From Candidatus Pantoea gossypiicola (GTDB lineage: Bacteria > Pseudomonadota > Gammaproteobacteria > Enterobacterales > Enterobacteriaceae), in the NCBI RefSeq assembly GCF_008632075.1, contig NZ_VWVM01000006.1, positions 124,001-188,000 on the forward strand: DNA of 64,000 nt. The letters are read 5' to 3'. Shown in pieces: positions 37,398 to 45,994 of the stretch. Both the position numbers and the translations under genes were made by a program. The notes beneath the pieces were generated by a model. It worked only from the letters and a program-made list of their open reading frames with translations. It had not been told where the DNA came from and did not search any database. Positions within the stretch are counted from its first letter, which is position 1, and each line of letters opens with the position of its first letter.

Positions 37398-38510
37398 TTA
37401 CGAGTTGGTATTGGCCGCTGCTGCAGGTGCTGCTGGTTTGACCGGAGCGGCCTGCTCAGTGGCGGGCTGCTGTGGCTGTGCAGCATCACTGCTGGCACCC
37501 TGTGGGGTCACCGGCGTCATCGGCTGTTCCTGTGGCGCAGCCTGCGGGTTTTCCGGCATCGGGACTGGTGCGGTCTGGATATTATTTTTCACACCGTTCA
37601 CTTTTACCGGCATACCGGTACGGCCCTGAATGGCACCGTTAACCTGATCCTGATTGACGCTGGCATCAACCAGCACTTTGCTTACGGCCTGCGTCAGCGT
37701 AATTGGCACCAGTTCACGTGAGTTGAACTGCTCTTCGGTGGTCGACAGCGGATTATGCACTTCAACGTAACGTGAACCGTCTGGCTCTACGGTCGCTTTT
37801 ACCGGCTGATCAACGAACTGTACGCGCGTGCCGACCGGCACGTTCTGATACAGCCACTTAATATCGTCAGCGCGCAGACGCACACAGCCGTGGCTCACGC
37901 GCAGGCCGACACCGAAATTGGCATTGGTGCCGTGAATTGCATAGAGACGACCGATATAGAGCGCATAAAGACCCATCGGGTTATCCGGGCCTGGCGGGAA
38001 GAACGCGGGTAGCTTTTCGCCGCGCGCCGCGTAATCCGCATGCATACCTTTGGTTGGCGTCCAGGTCGGGCCATCTTTCTTACGTTCTACCGCTGTGGTC
38101 CAGTTAACCGGGGTATCTTTACCCAGTTCACCGATACCAATGGGCAATACCACCACGGTTTTGCTGCCTTTCGGGTAGTAATACAGACGCATCTCCGCGC
38201 TGTTGATCACGATGCCTTCACGCGGTGCGTCAGGCAGGATTAGCTGCTGTGGGATGATCATCTTGCTGCCAGCTTTAGGCAGATAAACGTCAACACCCGG
38301 ATTGGCTTCCAGCATGTTACTGAGGCCCATCTGGTACTGCGCCGCAAAAGCTTCCAGCGGCAGCTTGCTGTCTTCAGGAACCGTAATTTCAATATTTTCC
38401 CCGATCAGACGGCTGTTGGCCGGCGGTAACGGGTAAACCACAGCAAAGGCTGACTGGCTGAACGCCGCCAGAGCCAGAGCGATTGAAGCGAAAGCGCGAA
38501 TAATTTTCAT
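37398..38510 (-). CDS. ldtB: L,D-transpeptidase (LdtB/YbiS type) with long C-terminal tail
   Basis: This enzyme attaches Braun lipoprotein to peptidoglycan in the periplasm. A signal peptide ends near residue 23 (SQSAFAVV), a LysM-like segment covers about 40-90, and the YkuD domain (about 97-235) has HGTN at 193-196 and SHGCVRLR with catalytic Cys209. E. coli LdtB is about 306 residues; this protein has 370, the extra part (311-370) being low-complexity Pro, Ala and Gln. The assignment to LdtB rather than ErfK, YcfS or YnhG rests on overall resemblance and position. Confidence 0.85.
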   Translation of the reverse strand: MKIIRAFASIALALAAFSQSAFAVVYPLPPANSRLIGENIEITVPEDSKLPLEAFAAQYQMGLSNMLEANPGVDVYLPKAGSKMIIPQQLILPDAPREGIVINSAEMRLYYYPKGSKTVVVLPIGIGELGKDTPVNWTTAVERKKDGPTWTPTKGMHADYAARGEKLPAFFPPGPDNPMGLYALYIGRLYAIHGTNANFGVGLRVSHGCVRLRADDIKWLYQNVPVGTRVQFVDQPVKATVEPDGSRYVEVHNPLSTTEEQFNSRELVPITLTQAVSKVLVDASVNQDQVNGAIQGRTGMPVKVNGVKNNIQTAPVPMPENPQAAPQEQPMTPVTPQGASSDAAQPQQPATEQAAPVKPAAPAAAANTNS

Positions 38511-38677
38511 ATTTTACAATTCTTTATCGCCATATTTCAGGCTGGTCTATGTGTCGAATTCATGCTGGCCAATGTGACCTGCTGCGCATTATATGTTCAT
38601 TAATCTGACGTTGTGAATCGGGAATTTAACTTGCCTGCAATACTTTACGTAAATTCACCGCGGATGTTAGCGCATTT

Positions 38678-38712
38678 CCGGAAAGCAGGGCGTGTAAAAT
38701 GCGGCTTTCCGG
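38678..38712. terminator. hairpin between GH15 and ldtB genes
   Basis: A perfect 9-base stem CCGGAAAGC / GCTTTCCGG with a 17-base loop lies 13 bases after the GH15 stop on the minus strand. No T-run follows on that strand. Confidence 0.5.
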
Positions 38713-38724
38713 GGGGAGTCCTGA

Positions 38725-40539
38725 TTAAGGTTGCCACTGCGTCTGTTCACCGCTGAGTTTGCGATTCAGGAAAAAGGCGGCACTGATCAACGCCAGATGC
38801 GTCAGCGCCTGCGGCGTATTGCCCAGCGCATGACCGTGGCTGTCAAATTCCTCGGCATACAGGCCCAGAGGATTGGCGTAGCTCAGCAGCTTCTCAAATT
38901 CAAAATGCGCTTCCTGAATCCGGCCCGCGCGCGCCAGACACTCGACATACCAGAATGAGCAGGCACCAAAAGAGCCTTCCGATCCCTTCAGCCCATCGGC
39001 CGGTGTTTCATGCGTGTTGTAACGCCGCACCATGCCGTCGCTGACCAGATTGGTTTTGATCGCATCAAGCGTGGCAATCCAGTCCGGGTCGGTGGCACCG
39101 ACGAAGCGCACCAGCGGCATCAGCAGCATGGAGGCGTCAAGATGTTCGCCATGACGCGTGGCAGAGAAATGGCCGCGTTCACTGTTCCAGAAGTTTGCCC
39201 AGATATCTTCGCGGATCTCACGACGCGCCCGATCCCAGCGTTCGTAAGGCATTGGCAGCGATCGCTTCATGCCCAGTCGCAGTGCGCGATCCAGCGCCAC
39301 CCAGCACATCAGACGCGAATGCAGGAAGTGCTCCGGCTCGCCGCGCATCTCCCAGATACCGGCATCGGGCTGATTCCAGTGCTCACACAGCCAGTCGATC
39401 ATTTTGACCACATGCTCCCAGCCGCGCTGAGAGATCGCCTCACCATACTTATTAGCCAGATAGACCGCGTCCATCAGCTCGCCATAGATATCGAGCTGGG
39501 TCTGCTGCCAGGCATCATTGCCGATGCGAACCGGACGGGAGTCGGCATAGCCGGAGAGATTGAGTAACTCCATCTCATGCAGCTCGGTGCCGCTGTCCAG
39601 CCGGTACATCACCTGCAGGCGCATCTCATCGTGATGGCTGTTTTCAACACAGCGGCCGACCCAGTGGGTAAAGTGTTTGGCTTCATCAATGTAGCCCAGC
39701 CGCATCAGGGCATACATGCTGAACGAGGCGTCGCGGATCCAGGAAGCGCGATAGTCCCAGTTGCGTTCGCCGCCCAGCTCTTCAGGCAGGCCAAAGGTTG
39801 CCGCCGCCGCAATCGAGCCATGCTGATGCGAGGTCAGCAGCTTCAGGACCAGTGCCGAGCGCTGCACCATCTCGCGCCAGCGTCCCTGATAAGTGCTACG
39901 TGCGCTCCAGCGTCGCCAGTAGTTTAGCGTCTCTTCAAAACAGTGTTCGGTGGCCAGCGCTTCGATGTGTGCATCATCCACGCTGCCAAATTCGAACTGC
40001 GCATGTTCGCCGGGCTGTAATGTGAAGTGTGCGGTGGCGCTGTCATCTTCCAGCGTCATGACCACGGAGGCCGCCAGGCGCAGTGACGGCTGACCTTCGG
40101 CATGGAAGTCGATGCAGCCGTTGTGCGCTTCGGCACGGGTCTGCGCCCGGGCGTAGTCATGACGCGGTGAACAGCGCAGCTGGAAGGTTGCGCTGCCGCG
40201 GACCATTTTGACCCGGCGGATCAGGCGCGGCAGTTTGTTCTTATCATCACAAATCGGCATGTAGTCGGTGATTTCCGCTACGCCCTCATCATCCAGCCAG
40301 CGGGTCTGCAGGATATTGGTATCGGGCAGGTAAAGCTGCTGACGCCGCGCATTCGGCCAGTCAGGTGCCAGGGAGAAAAGGCCGGCATCATCGCTGTCGA
40401 GCAGGGCGGCAAACACCGACGGGCTGTCGAGTTCAGGCCAGCAGAGATAATCAATGGTGCCGTCATTAGCGATCAGCGCACAGGTGCGCAAATCACCGAT
40501 GACGCCGTGGTCTTCAATCTTACGTTTTACCTTACTCAT
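38725..40539 (-). CDS. glycoside hydrolase family 15 protein (glucoamylase/trehalase type)
   Basis: The 604-residue cytoplasmic protein has the GH15 layout: an N-terminal beta-sandwich (about 1-215) starting GVIGDLRTCALIANDGTIDYLCWP, and an (alpha/alpha)6 barrel with WDYRASWIRDASF and, near the C-terminus, EGSFGACSFWYVECLARAGR and YAEEFD, the two segments that carry the catalytic Glu residues. Bacterial members cleave alpha-glucans or trehalose; the substrate cannot be told from sequence. The ATG at 40539 has AGGGAG six bases ahead; upstream in-frame starts at 40563 and 40545 fit less well. Confidence 0.88.
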   Translation of the reverse strand: MSKVKRKIEDHGVIGDLRTCALIANDGTIDYLCWPELDSPSVFAALLDSDDAGLFSLAPDWPNARRQQLYLPDTNILQTRWLDDEGVAEITDYMPICDDKNKLPRLIRRVKMVRGSATFQLRCSPRHDYARAQTRAEAHNGCIDFHAEGQPSLRLAASVVMTLEDDSATAHFTLQPGEHAQFEFGSVDDAHIEALATEHCFEETLNYWRRWSARSTYQGRWREMVQRSALVLKLLTSHQHGSIAAAATFGLPEELGGERNWDYRASWIRDASFSMYALMRLGYIDEAKHFTHWVGRCVENSHHDEMRLQVMYRLDSGTELHEMELLNLSGYADSRPVRIGNDAWQQTQLDIYGELMDAVYLANKYGEAISQRGWEHVVKMIDWLCEHWNQPDAGIWEMRGEPEHFLHSRLMCWVALDRALRLGMKRSLPMPYERWDRARREIREDIWANFWNSERGHFSATRHGEHLDASMLLMPLVRFVGATDPDWIATLDAIKTNLVSDGMVRRYNTHETPADGLKGSEGSFGACSFWYVECLARAGRIQEAHFEFEKLLSYANPLGLYAEEFDSHGHALGNTPQALTHLALISAAFFLNRKLSGEQTQWQP

Positions 40540-40676
40540 GCTCATCTCCCTGTCAGTGTCCATCCTAACTATAGCTGAGCCCTCCGATGCGGCTTCGTTT
40601 GGGCACAGATGGTTAACGCGGGGTTGAATAAGGAAAGAGAGGGTAAGATGGGCGGATAAGACTCACATCATCGTCA

Positions 40677-40714
40677 ACCGGTCGCCAGACTCTGTTCAGC
40701 GTCTGGAGACCGGT
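40677..40714 (-). terminator. two-part hairpin after the YohD gene
   Basis: ACCGGTC / GACCGGT (7 bases) and CCAGAC / GTCTGG (6 bases) stack with a single mismatch around a 10-base loop. It lies 28 bases after the yohD stop on the minus strand; no T-run, so it may be a transcript-end or mRNA-stability hairpin. Confidence 0.5.
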
Positions 40715-40741
40715 GCGTCATCTGGCGAATATGGTGATCAT

Positions 40742-41323
40742 TTATTGCTGGTCGGCCCGGCGGTTGTGCCAGCGACGGATTACCCAGCGCAGCACAAAAG
40801 CGAAGACGACCGCGCCGACCAGCCACAGCAGATGTTTCAGATGCTGATCGAGTTTATGCAGCCACGGTGCGATGATGCCGCCCGCGAAATAGCCCAGCGT
40901 CACAAAGATCAGCGACCAGATAGCCGCCCCGATAACGTTAAGAATAAAAAACTTCATCGGTTTAAGGCGGCTGGCACCAATGATGATGGGACCAATCAGC
41001 CGGAAGCCATACATGAAGCGTACGCCAATGACGAACAGGCTGGGACGGCGTTTAATCAGACGGTTTGCCTTGACCACTTTGTCCTGATGCTTTTTAAAAC
41101 GGCGCAGGATCCGCGTGCCCCAGCGGCGACCGACCCAGTAAAGCAGTTGATCGCCGACAATGCCGCCACCCATCGCGGCCAGTACGACCCCCACATAATG
41201 CAACAGCCCCTCATGCGCGGCGACACCGCCCAGCAGCGTAAATGTCTCCCCCTCGGCAATACAGCCAATAAAAAGTGCCAGATAACCGTACTGCGTTATT
41301 AATGCGTTGATATCCAGATGCAA
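40742..41323 (-). CDS. yohD: YohD, DedA-family membrane protein
   Basis: DedA proteins act in phospholipid carrier recycling and envelope homeostasis. The 193-residue sequence matches E. coli YohD: MHLDINALITQYGYLALFIG, AEGETFTLLGGVAAHEGLL, GDQLLYWVGRRWG, FVIGVRFMYGFRLIGPIIIGAS with the conserved Arg pair, and a C-terminal membrane helix. It lies divergent from yohC; in E. coli yohC, yohD and pbpG are also clustered. Confidence 0.92.
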   Translation of the reverse strand: MHLDINALITQYGYLALFIGCIAEGETFTLLGGVAAHEGLLHYVGVVLAAMGGGIVGDQLLYWVGRRWGTRILRRFKKHQDKVVKANRLIKRRPSLFVIGVRFMYGFRLIGPIIIGASRLKPMKFFILNVIGAAIWSLIFVTLGYFAGGIIAPWLHKLDQHLKHLLWLVGAVVFAFVLRWVIRRWHNRRADQQ

Positions 41324-41528
41324 ACTGACTCTCCCTGTTCGGTGATGATTTCTTTCAGTCTATACGCGATTTGGCTTCGCTTCCGCCCGGCTACCACGGG
41401 TCCGTTTATTTATGCTGTTTTTTTGTCCGGTCACGACGAAAATTTCACTGCCGTTTATACTTGAGGAGACGCTGCCCCCAAAGACGCATGCATCACCGGG
41501 CGGCCCATCGCATCAGAGGAGTGACTGT

Positions 41529-42116
41529 ATGAACCATGTCTGGGGACTTCTGGCGCATCCGAACCAGGAAATGCGTCATATCAAGCAAGAGAATGAGAGC
41601 GTCTCGCACCACTACACCCATCATGTTCTGCTGATGGCGGCGATCCCGGTGATCTGCGCCTTTATCGGTACGACTCAGCTGGGCTGGAATCTGGGCGAGG
41701 GGCAATATGTGCAACTTAACCTGGCGACCGGAATCGGACTGGGCATTCTGTTCTACCTGATTATTCTGGGTGGCGTTGCGGTTATGGGACGCGTGATCCA
41801 CTGGATGGCGCGTGATTATCCACAGCGCCCCGGCGTCCAGCGCTGCACCGTGTTTGCGGGATACGTGGCGACGCCACTGTTTCTCAGCGGGCTGGTGGCA
41901 CTCTATCCGCTGGTCTGGCTTTGCGTACTGGCTGGGGCGCTGGCGCTGCTCTACACCGGCTATCTGCTCTATATTGGCATTCCCCTGTTTCTGAATATCG
42001 ATCGTGAAGAGAGCCTGCGTTTTTCCGGTTCTACGCTTGCCATCGGCGTGCTGGTTTTTGAAGTGTTACTGGCATTGACCGTGGTGCTGTGGGGATATGG
42101 ACCGCATCTGTTCTGA
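41529..42116 (+). CDS. yohC: YohC, Yip1-family inner-membrane protein
   Basis: The 195-residue product starts MNHVWGLLAHPNQEM and contains SHHYTHHVLLMAAIPVICAF and FAGYVATPLFLSGLVALYPL; five hydrophobic segments are visible. It matches E. coli YohC of the Yip1 family, function unknown. An in-frame ATG at 41412 would add 39 residues not found in homologues, so the ATG at 41529 is used. Confidence 0.92.
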   Translation: MNHVWGLLAHPNQEMRHIKQENESVSHHYTHHVLLMAAIPVICAFIGTTQLGWNLGEGQYVQLNLATGIGLGILFYLIILGGVAVMGRVIHWMARDYPQRPGVQRCTVFAGYVATPLFLSGLVALYPLVWLCVLAGALALLYTGYLLYIGIPLFLNIDREESLRFSGSTLAIGVLVFEVLLALTVVLWGYGPHLF

Positions 42117-42123
42117 CTGACCA

Positions 42124-42155
42124 CTGCCGCCGCTCTGGCGGCAGTTCTCTTTTTA
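42124..42155 (+). terminator. terminator of yohC
   Basis: A perfect 8-base stem CTGCCGCC / GGCGGCAG with a GCTCT loop is followed by TTCTCTTTTT, eight bases after the yohC stop. Confidence 0.88.
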
Positions 42156-42295
42156 CGCCCGGAAACAATCTCACCAGGAAATTTCTTAACCTTACGCGTA
42201 TGATGCTGCTGCCAGCCCGCGCGCCGACGTGACTGAAGCGGGCGGCCTGTGTCGGTCTGACACAGTACACAATCATAACCGGGTTTTTTTCTACG

Positions 42296-43243
42296 ATGCC
42301 TGCAAAAATTCGCTCCACCCTGCTTTCGCTGGCGCTGCTCGTTTCCGGGCAGATTGTTTCACTTCCGGCGCAGGCGACGACTTCGCTGTCGCAACTTGCG
42401 CCTGTTGCTCAGCCGCAGATCGCTTCTGGCAGTGCGATGATTGTCGACCTCACCACCAATAAAGTGCTCTTCTCCAGCCACCCGGATCGGGTCAGGCCGA
42501 TTGCGTCCATCACCAAGCTGATGACCGCGATGGTGGTGCTGGATGCGCATCTGCCGATGAACGAGATGATCAACGTTGATATCAGCCAGACGCCGGAAAT
42601 GCGTGGCGTTTTCTCGCGCGTGAAGCTCAACAGCCAGATCAGCCGCCGCAATATGATGTTACTGGCGCTGATGTCTTCAGAAAACCGTGCCGCCGCCAGC
42701 CTGGCGCACGCCTATCCGGGCGGTTATCGCGCCTTTATCCAGGCAATGAATGCCAAAGCACGGTCACTCGGCATGAAACAGACCCGCTATGTAGAGCCAA
42801 CCGGCCTCTCAACGCAGAATGTCTCCAGCGCACAGGATCTGGTGAAGTTACTCAAAGCGACGCGGGAATATCCGATGCTTGGCGCGCTCAGCACCACAAA
42901 AGAAGAGACGGCGGTGTTTGCCCATCCGAACTATGCGCTGCCGTTCCGCAATACCAACCATCTGGTCTATAAAAACGACTGGCATATTCAGCTGACCAAA
43001 ACCGGTTATACCGACGAGGCGGGCCACTGCCTGGTGATGCGCACGATGATTAACAATCGTCCGGTGGCGCTGGTGGTGCTGGATGCCTTTGGCAAATATA
43101 CTCACTTCGCCGATGCTAACCGTCTGCGCAGCTGGATTGAGACTGGCAAAGCCGCGCCGGTGCCTGCCGCTGCACTGGCGTATAAAAAGCAGAAGTCGGG
43201 CCAGGTTGCCAGCAATGGTGCCGGCAGTACCGACGTCGAGTAG
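42296..43243 (+). CDS. pbpG: D-alanyl-D-alanine endopeptidase PBP7
   Basis: PbpG is a periplasmic peptidase that cuts D-Ala-meso-DAP cross-links of peptidoglycan. A signal peptide ends near LPAQATT (residue 25). The serine-peptidase S11 motifs are all present: SITK (nucleophile Ser, residues about 69-72), SSEN, and [11 protein letters not shown]. The 315-residue length fits E. coli PBP7. The neighbourhood yohD-yohC-pbpG matches E. coli, but dld no longer follows directly: three other genes intervene. Confidence 0.95.
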   Translation: MPAKIRSTLLSLALLVSGQIVSLPAQATTSLSQLAPVAQPQIASGSAMIVDLTTNKVLFSSHPDRVRPIASITKLMTAMVVLDAHLPMNEMINVDISQTPEMRGVFSRVKLNSQISRRNMMLLALMSSENRAAASLAHAYPGGYRAFIQAMNAKARSLGMKQTRYVEPTGLSTQNVSSAQDLVKLLKATREYPMLGALSTTKEETAVFAHPNYALPFRNTNHLVYKNDWHIQLTKTGYTDEAGHCLVMRTMINNRPVALVVLDAFGKYTHFADANRLRSWIETGKAAPVPAAALAYKKQKSGQVASNGAGSTDVE

Positions 43244-43472
43244 AGAATAGCTGGTGTCGCGCACAGCGCGCACTGGCGTTGCCTGCAGGCTGAGCAGGTA
43301 GCCGGGAAGAAGCAGGCAGAGGGGCGTATAAAGATGTTCACGCCGCTGCCTGTTCCGAATCAGCCCGAAAAATGCCCGTTATTCCTATATTGCCATCCCT
43401 TGCAAAGCCCTAAACTTACGCGCGACTGGCGAGGGACGATCGCCTGAATTAAGCTGCCGGAATCTTACACCT

Positions 43473-45914
43473 ATGTTTATACGATCCCTTTTTGCATTGT
43501 TGATGCTGGCGCTGGCAGGGTTTGCCCCGGCGCTGGCGCTGGCCGCAGATGATACGGCCGGTGCTGCTCAGGAACAGGATGCTCCGCCGAAGTTGAATGC
43601 CGCGGTTGAACTGCCGAAAATGCAGAAGATCCTCGACAAAATTAAAAGTCAGGTTTCTGTTGATGCTGGCGAAAACAAGCTGACGCAGCTGAATGAAATG
43701 GCGCTGGAGCTCTCCGGCAATGCCGATACGCTGGGTCAGGCGCTGGTTCCCGATCGCCAGCAGCTGGAAGCCCAGTTGCAGGTGCTGGGTCCGGCCCCGA
43801 AAGCGGACAGCGGCGTCAAAGAGACGCCGGAAGTGACGCGCAAGCGTAACACGCTGGAGAGTCAGAAAAGCAAACTCGACGACCAGATTAAGCAGGCTGA
43901 AGGCATTAAAAATGGCGCACTGATGCTCTCCTCGCAGATTGTTAACCTGCGACGCGATCAGCTGAAAAGCCAGCTGGCGCTGAACTCCGGCAGCATCCTC
44001 GGGGCGCGCTTCTGGTCACCGTTGCTCAGCACACAGGATCTGGATGGCGAGAAAATTGGTGAGTTCCTGCAGGAGTTGCAGGACACCGCTGCGCTCTCCT
44101 GGGAACCGGGCTGGCGCGTGGGCAGTGTCCTCTGGCTGCTGGCGGCGCTGCTGGTGATGACCGTGGGTCGTCGCTACAGTGAGGAATTTCTGGCCTGGGT
44201 CAGCATTAATAAACTGCCGGAAGGGAAGCTGCGTCGCAGTTTCCTGGCGGCAGCGATAGCGCTCACCACGCTGGTGGCGGTTGTCCTCACCTTTAACTTT
44301 ATTGCCCTGGCCTTTACTCGCCGTGATGAGGTCTCTGAAAACGTTCAGGACTTTGTCGATCGTCTGGTGCAGCTCAGCGTTTTTTGTGGCCTGATTGCCG
44401 GACTGGGACGTGCGTTTCTTTCTACCCGTCGGCCCAGCTGGCGATTACCGACCATCTCCAATGAAGTGGCGATGGCATTAAAACCGTTTCCACCCATTAC
44501 TGCGGTGCTGGTCTTTATCTTTCAGACGGTCGAGGCGTTCAACTACAGCGTCGGCACCAGTCTGAATACCACCATTTTTGCCAACGGGCTGACGGCACTG
44601 CTGATTGGCAGCACCGCGCTGGCGATCAGCATGCGCACCAATCGCGTGCGTCGTCGGATGACGCTGGCGGGCACCCCGCCGGAAGCGCGCTCAACGCTGG
44701 TCGGTCTGATTCAGATGGGCCTGACGCTGACCGCCATTGCGATTCTGGTCTCGCTGCTGATCGGTTACGTTACGCTGGCGCGCTTCCTGAGTTATGAGGT
44801 GATCTGGTGCGGCCTGCTGTTTGGCTCGTTCTACTTCCTTAGTCATCTGCTGAAAGATGGCTGTGAGAGCCTCTTCTCAACCAGTAACGCCACCGGTCGT
44901 CGCATTCAGAGTTCGCTTAACATTAATGAGCGTCACCTGCAGCAGACGGCTACGCTGCTGACGGCCATCGGTAAAACCTTCCTGGTGCTGGTTGTGGCGA
45001 TGGCGCTGGTCAACAGTACCTTTGGCTCTTCAACACCGATTGAGCTGCTACAAAAAGTTATTGAGTTCTGGGGCGGTAAAGGACTCGAATCCCTTAACAT
45101 CGTGCCAGCACACATGGTGAATGCGATAATCTGCCTGATTGTCGGAATCTATGTACTGCGCTCCGTGCGCCGCTGGCTCGACACCGATTTTCTGCCAAAA
45201 ACCACTATGGATGTGGGGATGCGGGTGTCGCTGGTGACGCTGTTCAGCAACATCGGTTATGTGCTGATTATCCTGCTGACGCTGTCGATCATGGGGCTGC
45301 AATGGAACAAACTGGCGTGGATCGTCAGCGCATTGTCGGTCGGTATCGGTTTTGGCTTACAGGAGATCGTGAAGAACTTTATCTCGGGGCTGATTCTGTT
45401 AACCGAACGTCCGGTTAAAGTCGGCGATCTGGTGAGCATCAGCGGCATCGAAGGGGATATTCGCCGCATTAACGTGCGTGCCACCGAGATCCAGCTGGGC
45501 GACAAGTCCACGGTGATTGTGCCGAACTCGCAGTTTATTTCGCAGAACGTGCGCAATGCGACCATGGGTAATGCGCAGGGTGTGGTCACCATTACACTGA
45601 CCTTCCCGCTGAATATCGATCCGGTGAAGGTGCGCGATATTCTGCTGGAGGTTTACAACGAGAATGAACGCATTCTGGAGACGCCGGAGCCGTCTGTTTC
45701 GTTTAAAGATCTGACCCAGCAGGGGATTGTGCTGAGCGTCACGGGTAACGTAGCGGGTCAGCGCCAGATCGCAGGGGCGAAGAGCGACCTGCTGTTCGAT
45801 ATTCTGACGCGTCTGCGTAAAGAGGGCATTCTGCTCTCGACACCGCAAACCATGATTATCGAGCGCCGTCAGATGCCGGGTGCTGAACCGGAGCCGGAAG
45901 AGAAACTGGTTTAG
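43473..45914 (+). CDS. MscS-type mechanosensitive channel with DUF3772 domain
   Basis: The 813-residue protein has a signal peptide (cleavage about 25, ALALAADD), a periplasmic coiled-coil region with DUF3772 (about 40-200, rich in Lys, Gln and Leu), then about 10 membrane helices and the MscS pore and beta domain near residues 610-720: ALSVGIGFGLQEIVKNFISG, PVKVGDLVSI and STVIVPNSQFISQNVRN. It belongs to the large MscM/YbiO/MscK-like class that opens on membrane tension. It is flanked by pbpG and, convergently, the chitobiase gene. Confidence 0.88.
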   Translation: MFIRSLFALLMLALAGFAPALALAADDTAGAAQEQDAPPKLNAAVELPKMQKILDKIKSQVSVDAGENKLTQLNEMALELSGNADTLGQALVPDRQQLEAQLQVLGPAPKADSGVKETPEVTRKRNTLESQKSKLDDQIKQAEGIKNGALMLSSQIVNLRRDQLKSQLALNSGSILGARFWSPLLSTQDLDGEKIGEFLQELQDTAALSWEPGWRVGSVLWLLAALLVMTVGRRYSEEFLAWVSINKLPEGKLRRSFLAAAIALTTLVAVVLTFNFIALAFTRRDEVSENVQDFVDRLVQLSVFCGLIAGLGRAFLSTRRPSWRLPTISNEVAMALKPFPPITAVLVFIFQTVEAFNYSVGTSLNTTIFANGLTALLIGSTALAISMRTNRVRRRMTLAGTPPEARSTLVGLIQMGLTLTAIAILVSLLIGYVTLARFLSYEVIWCGLLFGSFYFLSHLLKDGCESLFSTSNATGRRIQSSLNINERHLQQTATLLTAIGKTFLVLVVAMALVNSTFGSSTPIELLQKVIEFWGGKGLESLNIVPAHMVNAIICLIVGIYVLRSVRRWLDTDFLPKTTMDVGMRVSLVTLFSNIGYVLIILLTLSIMGLQWNKLAWIVSALSVGIGFGLQEIVKNFISGLILLTERPVKVGDLVSISGIEGDIRRINVRATEIQLGDKSTVIVPNSQFISQNVRNATMGNAQGVVTITLTFPLNIDPVKVRDILLEVYNENERILETPEPSVSFKDLTQQGIVLSVTGNVAGQRQIAGAKSDLLFDILTRLRKEGILLSTPQTMIIERRQMPGAEPEPEEKLV

Positions 45915-45921
45915 TTGTAAA

Positions 45922-45950
45922 AAAGGCCGACTTCTGTCGGCCTTTCTTAT
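45922..45950. terminator. terminator after the MscS-type gene
   Basis: A perfect 10-base stem AAAGGCCGAC / GTCGGCCTTT with a TTCT loop, preceded by A residues and followed by CTTAT. It can serve both convergent genes. Confidence 0.82.
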
Positions 45951-45994
45951 ATTCACAACGCTGATTTCCCGGCCTGTTTTCTTACTCTCGCTTA

